NCBI GenBank assembly: GCA_947601495.1
Contig: CANQGE010000002.1
Location: 1-64,000, forward strand
Length of the DNA: 64,000 nt
Reading direction: 5' to 3'
DNA from: an uncultured Clostridia bacterium
Lineage (GTDB): Bacteria; Bacillota; Clostridia; TANB77; CAG-508
The position numbers and the translations under genes are program-made. The notes beneath the pieces are model-generated. The model saw only the letters and a program-made list of their open reading frames with translations, was not told the origin of the DNA and made no database searches. Positions 52,367 through 61,539 of the stretch are shown in pieces. The first letter of the stretch is position 1; each line of letters starts with the position of its first letter.

Positions 52367-53642
52367 TTATCTATTGTATTGATCATCTGGCATTACTATC
52401 ATTGCTGTTTCAATGCTTTTCATAGTTTTATATAAAGAAGTGCAAAAATCTTTTTTCTTTGAAGTTAAATCTGAATACCACTCTGGCTCTTTTATGCTTG
52501 AACCAAAAAATGGTTCTATCCATTGTTTAAATTTTCCTAAAGCATAAGCATATGAAAGAATATCATAAAATTCTTCTTGTTTTTCGTTTGTAAAAGATTC
52601 AAATTCAGAAATTTCTGTTACTTCTAAGAATTTAATGAAACCATCTATTTTTCCCAGCATTTCATTTCCAAATTTAGTTCTTTTAGGCATTATTCTAAGA
52701 AATTCTATTAATACTATGATAGTTATTATTCCTACAAGGTAAGTTAATAAAGCTGTTATATTTATAAGTAAAGGTAATATTGTGAAGAGAACTACTGGTA
52801 GAAGAAATATTCCAAATATAGCACCAACAATATACATAGCATTTTTTCTTATGTTTATAATACCTTCTATTATAAGAATTAAACTTATTCCGTGTAACTG
52901 TAGGAAGTGCAAAAAATATTCCTATTTTTTCTATTTCTATACGTACTTTTAGTATTGTTAAAATAATTATCGAAACAAGCATAATTACTATATATATCAT
53001 TTTACTTCTCGCAGTAGTATCTGAAATTTCATCTTTAATTTTGTGTGAGCTTAACAATGACCTTATTCTTCCTACAGTTATATAAAATTTATTATATAAA
53101 TCGCCATCATTAACAGAATTGCGAATAACTTTGCCTTCTGCTGATATTAAATTTGGACCTATAGATGTAGAATTTTGCTTTCTTGACTCTAAAAAAAGTC
53201 CATCAAAAAAAGCTTTTTCACATTCATTATCTCCATCATATTCTTTTAACTTAACTATTCTAAATCCTGTTATATTTAATAAAGGTGCACTAGACTCATC
53301 TGTTTTTTCAATTTTTAAATATCCTTTGCTTGCAAGATATAAAAGCAAAGATATTACTTGATTTATATCTGCACTACCTTTGGCTAAATATCCTATTTCT
53401 GCAGAGTTATATCCTTTTGGTAAATTAAATTCTACGGTATTTACTACTTGTTCGTCTTTTCCATATTTTTCCCATAATGCATATGAAATAACAATAGACA
53501 TTGCACATGCACTTATAATAAATAATGAGAAAAAATCTAAATCAAATTGAATTCCTACAAAATTAGCAACTTTTTCAAATATATTTAATAAAACCAAAAT
53601 CAAAAGTACTATAATTATGCCAAATAAAATTTTTCTTCCCAT
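52367..53642 (-). CDS. DUF2207-like membrane protein (lacks the N-terminal extracellular domain), split by +1 shift at CGG (52892-52890)
   Basis: ORF 53642 runs VNTVEFNLPKGYNSAEIGYLAKG...IFFALPTVT then becomes non-homologous; +1 frame continues GISLILIIEGIINI...PKRTKFGNEMLGKIDGFIKFLEVTE as in paralogs. Confidence 0.75.
52890..52892 (-). other. CGGA +1 frameshift site 3 (ACA C GGA ATA)
   Basis: 53642-52892 = 750 (in register); GGA 52891 in register with ORF 52912..52367. Confidence 0.88.
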
Positions 53643-53678
53643 ACTTTTTTCTCCATTTTAATTTTGTAAACCGCAAAG

Positions 53679-55608
53679 TTACCAAGAACCTCCGCCACCT
53701 CCGCCGGAGCCACCGCCAGAAAATCCTCCACCTGAAAAGCCACCGCCTGAAGATCCGCTACTATCACTTGATGGTGTTGAAGACATTGTACTTTCTGCAG
53801 TTCTCATAGTATTTGTTAAAAAGATTCCAAAATTATGTGTGCTAAATGGTTCTGTTCCATAGTACCAATTTGGTGCTTGCAAAGCCATTATTTCAAATTT
53901 GCTCATCCACATATCTGATACATCTAGTGCATATGTATATGGAAGAATATTGTAAAAATATTCTGGATTTTCATTTACTAATTGTTCTAATTGAGGTTTT
54001 TCTGCAACTTCTAAGAATTTTATAAATCCATTTATTTTTCCTAACAATTCATTTCCCATAGGTGTTCTTTTAGGCATAATTCTTATAAAAACTACTAAAA
54101 CTATAATAGAAATCATACCTATAATATAAGTTATTAGATTTGCTATATTTAGTATTAATATTGTTAAAATCATAGATACCCATGGAAGTCCTCCATAAAA
54201 AATACCAAAAAATATTTCAAAAAGACAAGTACCTACTTTTTCACCACTCATTAAGTCTAAAATACCTTTTATTAGCATAAAGAAGCCTACTCCGAACAAA
54301 TACTACTATAAATATAATTGATTGAAATTGTCCATATTCTATAGCAGGTTTTAATGATACCATAAGAAATATAATTATGCACATTATTACTAAGTATTTT
54401 ATTTTGCTACTTGCAATTCCTTCAAATATTTGATTTTTATTTTCTTTTCTATTAAGCTTAGATTTTATTTTATCTATGGTTAAATAGAATCTATTATATA
54501 AATCATCCAAATTTACATAGTCTGGATGAGAGCTTGAATAAAAAAGATCTTCAAAAAATGTTCTTTCAAGTTCATTATCTCCATCATATTCTTTTAGCTT
54601 AATAATTTTTACTTTTTTCTTCTTTAAAAAGCCATCTTCTCCCGTTTCTTCGATTTTTAAGTATCCTTTATTTGCTAAATAGATAAGTAATGATATAACT
54701 CCTTTATTGTCTGCTTTACCACTACTTATAAAGCCAATCTCTGCTGAATTATATCCTTCTGGTGGATAAAATTCTACTGTATCTACCACAACATCATCTT
54801 TTCCATATTTTGCCCACATTATGTATGCAATAATAATGCATACTATGCAAAAAATTATAGTAGAAACTGAAACAATATCTATGTTCAAGTTTTCATTTTG
54901 AAAGTAATCTTCTGGTAAAGTAAGTCTTATTGTTATGCCTTCTCCTGCATTTAATACATTTTTTGTGCTTCCTATTATATTATTTTCTGATACTTTATAA
55001 TCAACATTAAAATTTCCTTCTGAACCTTTTAATCCAGTTGAAAAGCCAAGTTCTTTAGCATCAAAAGGTTTTGGCATCATTATATTAAATGATACTTTTT
55101 CAATTTTAGCATCCCACTCATTTCCAATTAAATTAAAATATAATTCATCTTTGTCTTTTAACGGATCTTTTCCTATATTATATTTGTATTTTATTATGTA
55201 AGTGTGGCTTCCTGTTAAAGTTTCATCGGCGTCTCCTATTTTTATTACTCTATAGCCACTTTCTCCATATGTTGTATACTCTTCATCATCAACACTTATG
55301 TTTGTTATTCTAGCTGAATTGTTTGAAGTAGTTCCATCAGCTCTAACCACTTCATTTTTAGTTGGTATTTTTCTAAAAATACCATGCTTTGGCACATTAA
55401 AATATGCAGTTATAGTTTCTGTTATGTCAAAAGTATTGTTCTCATTTACTATTACATCTATGTTGTAATTTTTAATAGTGTAATCACTTGTTGGCACTAC
55501 TGCTAATGACTTGTTTGAAATTAATAAACAGAAAACTAAAAAACTAAAAAATACCCCAAATAAAATTTTTCGTTTCATTTTTCCCTCCATTTTAATTTTA
55601 TAAATCAC
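53679..55608 (-). CDS. DUF2207 family membrane protein with Gly-rich tail, split by +1 shift at CGG (54294-54292)
   Basis: ORF 55608..54241 (DYTIKNYNIDVIVNENNTFDITETITAYFNVPKHGIFRKIP...) joins +1 to 54299..53679 (GVGFFMLIKGILDLM...PKRTPMGNELLGKINGFIKFLEVAEK...GGGFSGGGSGGGGGGSW). Confidence 0.85.
54292..54294 (-). other. CGGA +1 frameshift site 4 (GTT C GGA GTA)
   Basis: 55608-54294 = 1314 (in register); GGA 54293 in register with downstream ORF. Confidence 0.9.
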
Positions 55609-57640
55609 TTAACTCTTTCATCATTTTAAGTATAAATTTGCTAAACTGTTGAAAATCGAACTTGTTTTCTAGTTCATTTGAATACCATTTCGGAGGTATT
55701 AAATCCATGTTTTCGGTTCTTTTTAGCCATTCTTTTAATACTCCTAAAGCATAAGCATATGGCATCATATTATATACATAGTTTGAATCTTCTATTAGTA
55801 AATTTTTTATTAAATTCTTGTCTCCAGAAACTAAAAATGATTGTAGTCCTTGCACATTTTCTAATTTTTCATTTCCAAGTTCTGTTCTTTTAGGAAGTAA
55901 TTTTATAAATAGCAATATTATTATAGAAGTTATTATTCCAATCATATAAATTATTGGATATATTGTGTTTTGAATTAAAGCTGGTATTAATAATATAATT
56001 GCATTTTCTGGAAAAGCTGGAATAATTTGATGTATTGATACTGCAAATGCAAATGAAAATGGAATAACGCAAAAAATTGTTATGAATATTATAAATTCGT
56101 TTCTAAATTTTTGTTCTTCCTTTGAAATTTTTTTCCTTTTTATTATTTCGACTCCCATTATTCTTGAAATTATATAAATTAGTAGTATTCCAGGGTATGA
56201 AGTAAATATTAAAGCAAGAAATATATTTGCGTTATAATCCACAGCAGGTTTTATTATTATTAAAAACAATATAGTAATAATCATCAATATTAAAAGTTTG
56301 CTTTTTCCTTTTGAAGATGGTTCATAAATTTGATCTTTTTTTAAGTCATTATTCATTACTTCCTTTATTTTATTTATTGCCATAGAAAAAACAAATTTTA
56401 TTTTTTCTTTAGAAGCCAAAGAACTCTCTTGAGCATTTTTAAGAAAAGTTTCTTTTAAATTTATTTCTTGTCCTCTTTTTTTAGCTTCTATAGCTAACTT
56501 TCTAACTGTTTCTAGATTTGATATATTATTTTTTCCAAAAAGCTCATCAAATACTATTGATTCACATCTATCGGTTCCATCATATTCTTTTAATTTTTCA
56601 ATTTCGTATACTTCTTTTCCATTAACTGTACCTTTCAATATAATTCTTAAATAGCCTTTAGTTGCTAGATAAAGTATTAACGAAATTACTCCTTCTGAAG
56701 TTACTTCTCCATTAAGCAAAAAGTTTACCTCTGCAGAATTATATTTTTCTGGTGGATTAAAAATAAGTTTTTTCTCTGTTTTTAAATCTTTTCCATACCT
56801 CATCCATATTAGAAAAGATATTACAAGAAACAATACACATATTCCTAAAACTGCTAAAGAAAATTTATCTGTTGTATCTATTTCTTCTGTAAAATAGCTT
56901 TCTGGCAGACTTAATCTTACATTTAAGCCCTCTCCTTGATTTAAAATTCTAGTTACTCTTCCAACTATATTTTTTCCATCTACTTCATACTTAATAAATG
57001 AACCGCCAGAAAGTCCATAAGTGCCTATAGAAAATCCTAATTTAGTTTCATCAAATTCTTTTGGCATTCTTATGGTAAAATATAGGTCTCCTATTTGCGT
57101 ATCCCATTCATTTCCAATTAAATTGAAATATAATTCATCTTCGTCTTTTAACGGATCTTTTCCAATATTATAGTCATATTCTATGTAATATTTGTTCAAA
57201 CCTGTTAGTAATCTGTTTGGATCTCCAATTTGTATTATTTTATATCCATTTTGATTAAATAAAGAAAATTTGGCATTTGATTCTATGTTTGTTATTTGAG
57301 CATTATTATAAGACTTTGTTCCATCTTCTCTTTCTATTCTATTTACTAAAGGAATTTTTCTATAAATTCCATGTTTACCAACATTAAAATATGCGTCTAT
57401 TTCTTCTCTTATATGAAAAGTATTATTTTCATTTACAGTCATATCTATTTTATATGATTCTATATGATAATTTTCTCCAAAATAATCTTTTGGAGTTATA
57501 TTACTTTCTTCTTCCATTGGATGTGATATGTAATCACCACTATCGTTAATATCAGCTATTACTGCTAACGATTTAAGTGGAACTAGTAGAAATATGAAAA
57601 TTATAAAAGAAATTATTACAAACGACTTTTTTTGCTTCAT
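55598..57640 (-). CDS. DUF2207 family membrane protein (intact)
   Basis: HIESYKIDMTVNENNTFHIREEIDAYFNVGKHGIYRKIPLVNR... plus PKRTELGNEKLENVQGLQSFLV; paralogous to neighbours. Confidence 0.8.
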   Translation of the reverse strand: MKQKKSFVIISFIIFIFLLVPLKSLAVIADINDSGDYISHPMEEESNITPKDYFGENYHIESYKIDMTVNENNTFHIREEIDAYFNVGKHGIYRKIPLVNRIEREDGTKSYNNAQITNIESNAKFSLFNQNGYKIIQIGDPNRLLTGLNKYYIEYDYNIGKDPLKDEDELYFNLIGNEWDTQIGDLYFTIRMPKEFDETKLGFSIGTYGLSGGSFIKYEVDGKNIVGRVTRILNQGEGLNVRLSLPESYFTEEIDTTDKFSLAVLGICVLFLVISFLIWMRYGKDLKTEKKLIFNPPEKYNSAEVNFLLNGEVTSEGVISLILYLATKGYLRIILKGTVNGKEVYEIEKLKEYDGTDRCESIVFDELFGKNNISNLETVRKLAIEAKKRGQEINLKETFLKNAQESSLASKEKIKFVFSMAINKIKEVMNNDLKKDQIYEPSSKGKSKLLILMIITILFLIIIKPAVDYNANIFLALIFTSYPGILLIYIISRIMGVEIIKRKKISKEEQKFRNEFIIFITIFCVIPFSFAFAVSIHQIIPAFPENAIILLIPALIQNTIYPIIYMIGIITSIIILLFIKLLPKRTELGNEKLENVQGLQSFLVSGDKNLIKNLLIEDSNYVYNMMPYAYALGVLKEWLKRTENMDLIPPKWYSNELENKFDFQQFSKFILKMMKELSDL

Positions 57641-57679
57641 AATATAAATTCAACCTTTTTTATTTTTTATATTCTAAGA

Positions 57680-59002
57680 CTACCAAGAGCCTCCGCCACC
57701 TCCGCCAGAGCCTCCACCTGAGAAACCTCCACCGGAAAATCCGCCACCGCTACTTGAATAACTTCTAGAGTAGCCAGTGTGTGTAGAATATGGAATTGAA
57801 ACCATTGCTCTTTCTATATCAGTCATCGTATTGATTAAAAGTCTATCTACAACTGCTGCACTAAATCTCTCGTTTCCTTCAAACCAATCTGGCTCTTTAT
57901 ATCCTATAACTTCAAATTTTTGTATCCATTTTTTAGATATTCCTAAAACATATGCATATGGAAGAATGTCGTAAAAATATGTAGGATTTTCATTTACTAA
58001 TTGTTCTAATTTTGATTTTTCTGCCACTTTTAAAAATCTTTTAAATCCCTCTATTTTTCCTAATATCTCACATCCGTATTCTGTTCTTATTGGCTTTATT
58101 TTTCTATTAATTATTAAAATTATAATTGAAGAAATTATTCCCAAAGTATATGTTAAAAGATATATTGGATTTGGAAGTAATAAAATTTCTAATAAAAAAG
58201 CAGTTATTAAAATAGCAATAAGTGCTAAAGTAAAATCACAAACAAATATCGCTAATAAGTTTGTTTTATCCATTTTTCTTATATCTTTGTTAATTAAAAC
58301 ATATTCAGTTATAAAAAAGAATATTGGCCAAGAAAGAATAGTAAAATAAAAATTATTTGGAATATTATGCCAAATAGGATTTAAAGAAATCATAGTTAAG
58401 ATAAAAATAGACATTAAAATTAGTAGAATTGAAACATCAATTCTATTACTAAATGCTTTTGATTTATTTTTCACTGAAGTTATTTCAGAAGATACTTTGT
58501 TTATTGTTTTATAAAAATGGTTATATAAGTCGGATTTCTTTACATAATTTAAAGTTTTATCTTCTTTTTCTAGTTCTTCTAGAATGTTAACATCTTTACC
58601 TTTATATAATTTATATTCTAGTTCTAATATTGCTTCTATATCTCTATCTTGTTTTGTTTTTTCAAAAAGTCCATTAAAAAAAATTCTTTCTGCTTCATTA
58701 TCTCCGTCATATTCTTTTAATTTTATTATTTTAAATTCTCGTTTTGAATTAGATTTTTCATTAATATCCTCAATTTTTAAATAGCCTTTGCTTGCTAAAT
58801 AAATAAGCAAAGATGTTATTCCTTTTGAAGTTACATAGCCATAATAATAAAATTCTAGTTCAGCTGAATTCATTTTTTCTGGTGGATAAAAATTTACTGT
58901 ATCTACTATTTTTTTATTTTTTTCGAAGTTTAAAAATAGTTTACATGCTGAACATACAAATCCTATGCATACTACTATAACAATGAAGTTAATTATATCC
59001 AT
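57680..59002 (-). CDS. DUF2207-like membrane protein lacking the N-terminal extracellular domain, Gly-rich tail
   Basis: VDTVNFYPPEKMNSAELEFYYYG...IRTEYGCEILGKIEGFKRFLKVAEKSKLEQLVNENPTYFYDILPYAYVLG...GGGFSGGGFSGGGSGGGGGGSW. Confidence 0.8.
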   Translation of the reverse strand: MDIINFIVIVVCIGFVCSACKLFLNFEKNKKIVDTVNFYPPEKMNSAELEFYYYGYVTSKGITSLLIYLASKGYLKIEDINEKSNSKREFKIIKLKEYDGDNEAERIFFNGLFEKTKQDRDIEAILELEYKLYKGKDVNILEELEKEDKTLNYVKKSDLYNHFYKTINKVSSEITSVKNKSKAFSNRIDVSILLILMSIFILTMISLNPIWHNIPNNFYFTILSWPIFFFITEYVLINKDIRKMDKTNLLAIFVCDFTLALIAILITAFLLEILLLPNPIYLLTYTLGIISSIIILIINRKIKPIRTEYGCEILGKIEGFKRFLKVAEKSKLEQLVNENPTYFYDILPYAYVLGISKKWIQKFEVIGYKEPDWFEGNERFSAAVVDRLLINTMTDIERAMVSIPYSTHTGYSRSYSSSGGGFSGGGFSGGGSGGGGGGSW

Positions 59003-59017
59003 TTTACAATTTATCCT

Positions 59018-59566
59018 TTACATATTTACCTTTACATTATTTTTTTCATCTATGTCAGCCTCAAACATTTTACTTGCTTGAAAATTAAATATATTTGCAA
59101 CTATATTGCTAGGAAACATTTGAATTTTATCATTAAAAATTCTAACTGTTCCGTTATAATATTTTCTGCTATTTTCTATATCTTCTTCTATTTGAATTAA
59201 ACTTTTACTTAATTCATTAAAATTTTCATTTGCTTTTAATTCTGGATAGTTTTCAGAAACTGCTAAAATTTGAGCTAAGTTTTGAGATAGCTCTTCATTA
59301 ACATTAATTTTTTTATTGTTTGACATTTTGTCATAAATATTAGCACGCAAAGAAGCAACTTTTTCAAAAGTTGCTTCCTCATGTTTAGCATAAGTTTTTA
59401 CAATTTCAACTAAATTAGGAATTAAATCCCATCTTTTCTTTAAATAAACATCCATTGTTGAAAATGCTTCTTTTACTAAATTTCTAGATTGTACTAAACT
59501 ATTATATGTTACTCCAATATATATAAATATTAGTATTATAATTCCTATAACTATATATGATAACAT
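59018..59566 (-). CDS. lemA: LemA family protein
   Basis: YNSLVQSRNLVKEAFSTMDVYLKKRWDLIPNLVEIVKTYAKHEEATFEKVASLRA; classic LemA. Confidence 0.95.
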   Translation of the reverse strand: MLSYIVIGIIILIFIYIGVTYNSLVQSRNLVKEAFSTMDVYLKKRWDLIPNLVEIVKTYAKHEEATFEKVASLRANIYDKMSNNKKINVNEELSQNLAQILAVSENYPELKANENFNELSKSLIQIEEDIENSRKYYNGTVRIFNDKIQMFPSNIVANIFNFQASKMFEADIDEKNNVKVNM

Positions 59567-59591
59567 TTTTTTCTCCTTAATTATTTATTAC

Positions 59592-61199
59592 TTATATTTT
59601 ATTTACACTCCGTTTTGATTCATTTTCTGATTGGTTTGTTGTATCTGGCTCTGGTTCATAAGGAGCTTCTTCAAGTCTTTCTCCACATCTTTGACATTCC
59701 TTATACTGCTTTTTCTCTTCTGCATTTTGAATTAGTTCTCCTGGTTGATGTCCTAATGCTGGAACAGCTCTTTCTTCTGTTGCATTACAATTTTTACATT
59801 TATATATTCCTATTCCGTCTTTTTCACATTTTGGTTCTTCTTTATAATTTTGTAATTCAAAATCATGCTCTTTTTTTGGAATTTCTTTTTCTTCTATATG
59901 TCCACATAAAGTACATTCATATTGAGCTTTTCCTGCCTTTTCGCATGTTGCCTCTTCTATAGTTTGTTTTAATTTATAATTGTGTTCACAATCAAATTCT
60001 TTCGTTTCTACAGTGTTACATTGACTGCAAGTTCTTGATTTTTTAATTTTGTTTTCAACCTTTTCAGTTCCTGTTTCTACAACAGTCCAATTTCCCCATT
60101 TATGTCCTGTTTTTGGAAGAATTTTCTTGTCTACCTCTCCACAAGCACATCTTAAAGTTTCTTCTCCATTCTCTGTACATGTTGGATCTTTATGACTACC
60201 TTTAACTACTTCTGTGAATTTATGTTCATGTTTTGGAGCTGCCTCTGTTCCATAGCTAAAGTATGCAATATTCATATCTACTTTTGTAGGAATTCCTGGA
60301 ACTGAACCTTCACTTGTCCATTGCCACATATGATGACTTCCTTTATATGATGTTGGCTCTCCATTTTTTGTATAATTAGCTAGCCAAAACTTACAACTAA
60401 AGTTTCCTCTTCCCATAGCTCCAATATCTGATATATTTGCATAAAGCATTCCTTCATATCCACTAGCAGTTACATGGTTTAAAAATGCATGTGCATTGCT
60501 AGTAGCTTGTGCTCCACTAACGCCAGCCGTTCTATGTCCTGCTCTTGCTATTTCTTCACTATCATATACTACAGGATATGTAATTCTACTTGTAGAAATT
60601 ATTCTAACAGTAGTAATTGCTTCCTCCAAAGCTTCTGTTTCATTTACAGCTGCTGAATAAAAATATGCTCCAACTTTTATTCCATTTGCAGATGCTTTTT
60701 GAGCATTACTTTTAAAATATGGATCTTCTTTTATTTCTCCGGTTTCATATCCTCTATATCCTGCTCTAATTATTGCAAAATCTACTCCACTTGCTTTAAC
60801 AGCAGCCCAATCTATGTTTCCGTTATGTGATGATACATCTATTCCATAAGATTTAACACCAGTGTTTTCAAACATAGCAATTGCTTCTTCCTGAGAAGCA
60901 TTCTTACCACCTTTTTTTCTTAACTTTTCAGGATCTTCTTTATCATTTACAGAAGCTACTTTAATAACTGGTATTTTATCTTCCAAGTTTCCTATTGTAT
61001 TATCTTGAGGAACTACAATAACTTCTTCTTTAACTTCTTCAACAACTTGTTCTTCTGATATTTTATTATTTTCTCTTCCGCTAGTAGCAATTGTTTTTAC
61101 TTCAACTTTCTTAAATGCAAATATTCCAACTACAGCAAGTATAACAATTCCAATTACAGAAGCTATTAAAATTTTTCCACGTAAACTCATTTTATTCAT
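59592..61199 (-). CDS. GH25-type lysozyme with C-terminal CxxC repeat (zinc-ribbon-like) domains; in-frame CGGA near C-terminus
   Basis: SYGIDVSSHNGNIDWAAVKASGVDFAIIRAGYRGYETGEIKEDPYFKSNAQKASANGIKVGAYFYSAA; repeats CEKAGKAQYECTLCGHIEEKEIPKKEHDF, CEKDGIGIYKCKNCNATEERAVPALGHQ. Confidence 0.92.
   Translation of the reverse strand: MNKMSLRGKILIASVIGIVILAVVGIFAFKKVEVKTIATSGRENNKISEEQVVEEVKEEVIVVPQDNTIGNLEDKIPVIKVASVNDKEDPEKLRKKGGKNASQEEAIAMFENTGVKSYGIDVSSHNGNIDWAAVKASGVDFAIIRAGYRGYETGEIKEDPYFKSNAQKASANGIKVGAYFYSAAVNETEALEEAITTVRIISTSRITYPVVYDSEEIARAGHRTAGVSGAQATSNAHAFLNHVTASGYEGMLYANISDIGAMGRGNFSCKFWLANYTKNGEPTSYKGSHHMWQWTSEGSVPGIPTKVDMNIAYFSYGTEAAPKHEHKFTEVVKGSHKDPTCTENGEETLRCACGEVDKKILPKTGHKWGNWTVVETGTEKVENKIKKSRTCSQCNTVETKEFDCEHNYKLKQTIEEATCEKAGKAQYECTLCGHIEEKEIPKKEHDFELQNYKEEPKCEKDGIGIYKCKNCNATEERAVPALGHQPGELIQNAEEKKQYKECQRCGERLEEAPYEPEPDTTNQSENESKRSVNKI
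59610..59612 (-). other. In-frame CGGA near C-terminus of GH25 protein (AAA C GGA GTG TAA)
   Basis: 61199-59612 = 1587 (in register); 0 frame gives ...NESKRSVNKI*, +1 gives ...NESKGV*. Confidence 0.6.
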
Positions 61200-61419
61200 A
61201 CCTTTTACACCTCAGTATTATTATAAGGTTAAATTGGCTAGAGGTCAATATTATATATATTTCATTTTAATTTCAAATATTTCTTTAATTTAAAGTAAAT
61301 TTAATTTATAAATTTATTTTAAATTTTCAAAATACATCAAATTTTTTCGAATTAATTTCACTTAAAATCATTTATCTTTTTCTTCTAATTATTATGCTAA
61401 TGTATATATTATTTTATAA

Positions 61420-61472
61420 GTGACGCGTAAGCGACCAAACGAAGCGTAAGCGAAGTGCGATTGGAGCAATCT
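61420..61472. repeat. GC-rich intergenic repeat-like element
   Basis: GTGACGCGTAAGCGACCAAACGAAGCGTAAGCGAAGTGCGATTGGAGCAATCTT with GCGTAAGCGA duplicated (61425-61434, 61444-61453), in an otherwise very AT-rich spacer. Confidence 0.5.
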
Positions 61473-61496
61473 TCCTTTTGTTTTATTTTAAAAAAA

Positions 61497-61532
61497 GAAA
61501 AACTTAAATTAATCTAGCAATTTAAGTTTTTC
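61497..61532 (-). terminator. Rho-independent terminator 3' of pheT
   Basis: GAAAAACTTAAATT / AATTTAAGTTTTTC 14-bp perfect arms, 8-nt loop, U-tract on minus strand. Confidence 0.9.
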
Positions 61533-61539
61533 AAAAATT

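Noticed and set aside
53685-53760. GC-rich CCGCCACC-type tracts at DUF2207 3' ends as repeats or regulatory elements
   Set aside because: They encode the Gly-rich tail GGGFSGGGFSGGGSGGGGGGSW; the CGG triplets there are all out of codon register.
11865-59612. Simple reassignment of CGG to another amino acid
   Set aside because: Changing the meaning of CGG would not restore the downstream frame in the four split genes; a single-nucleotide skip is required.
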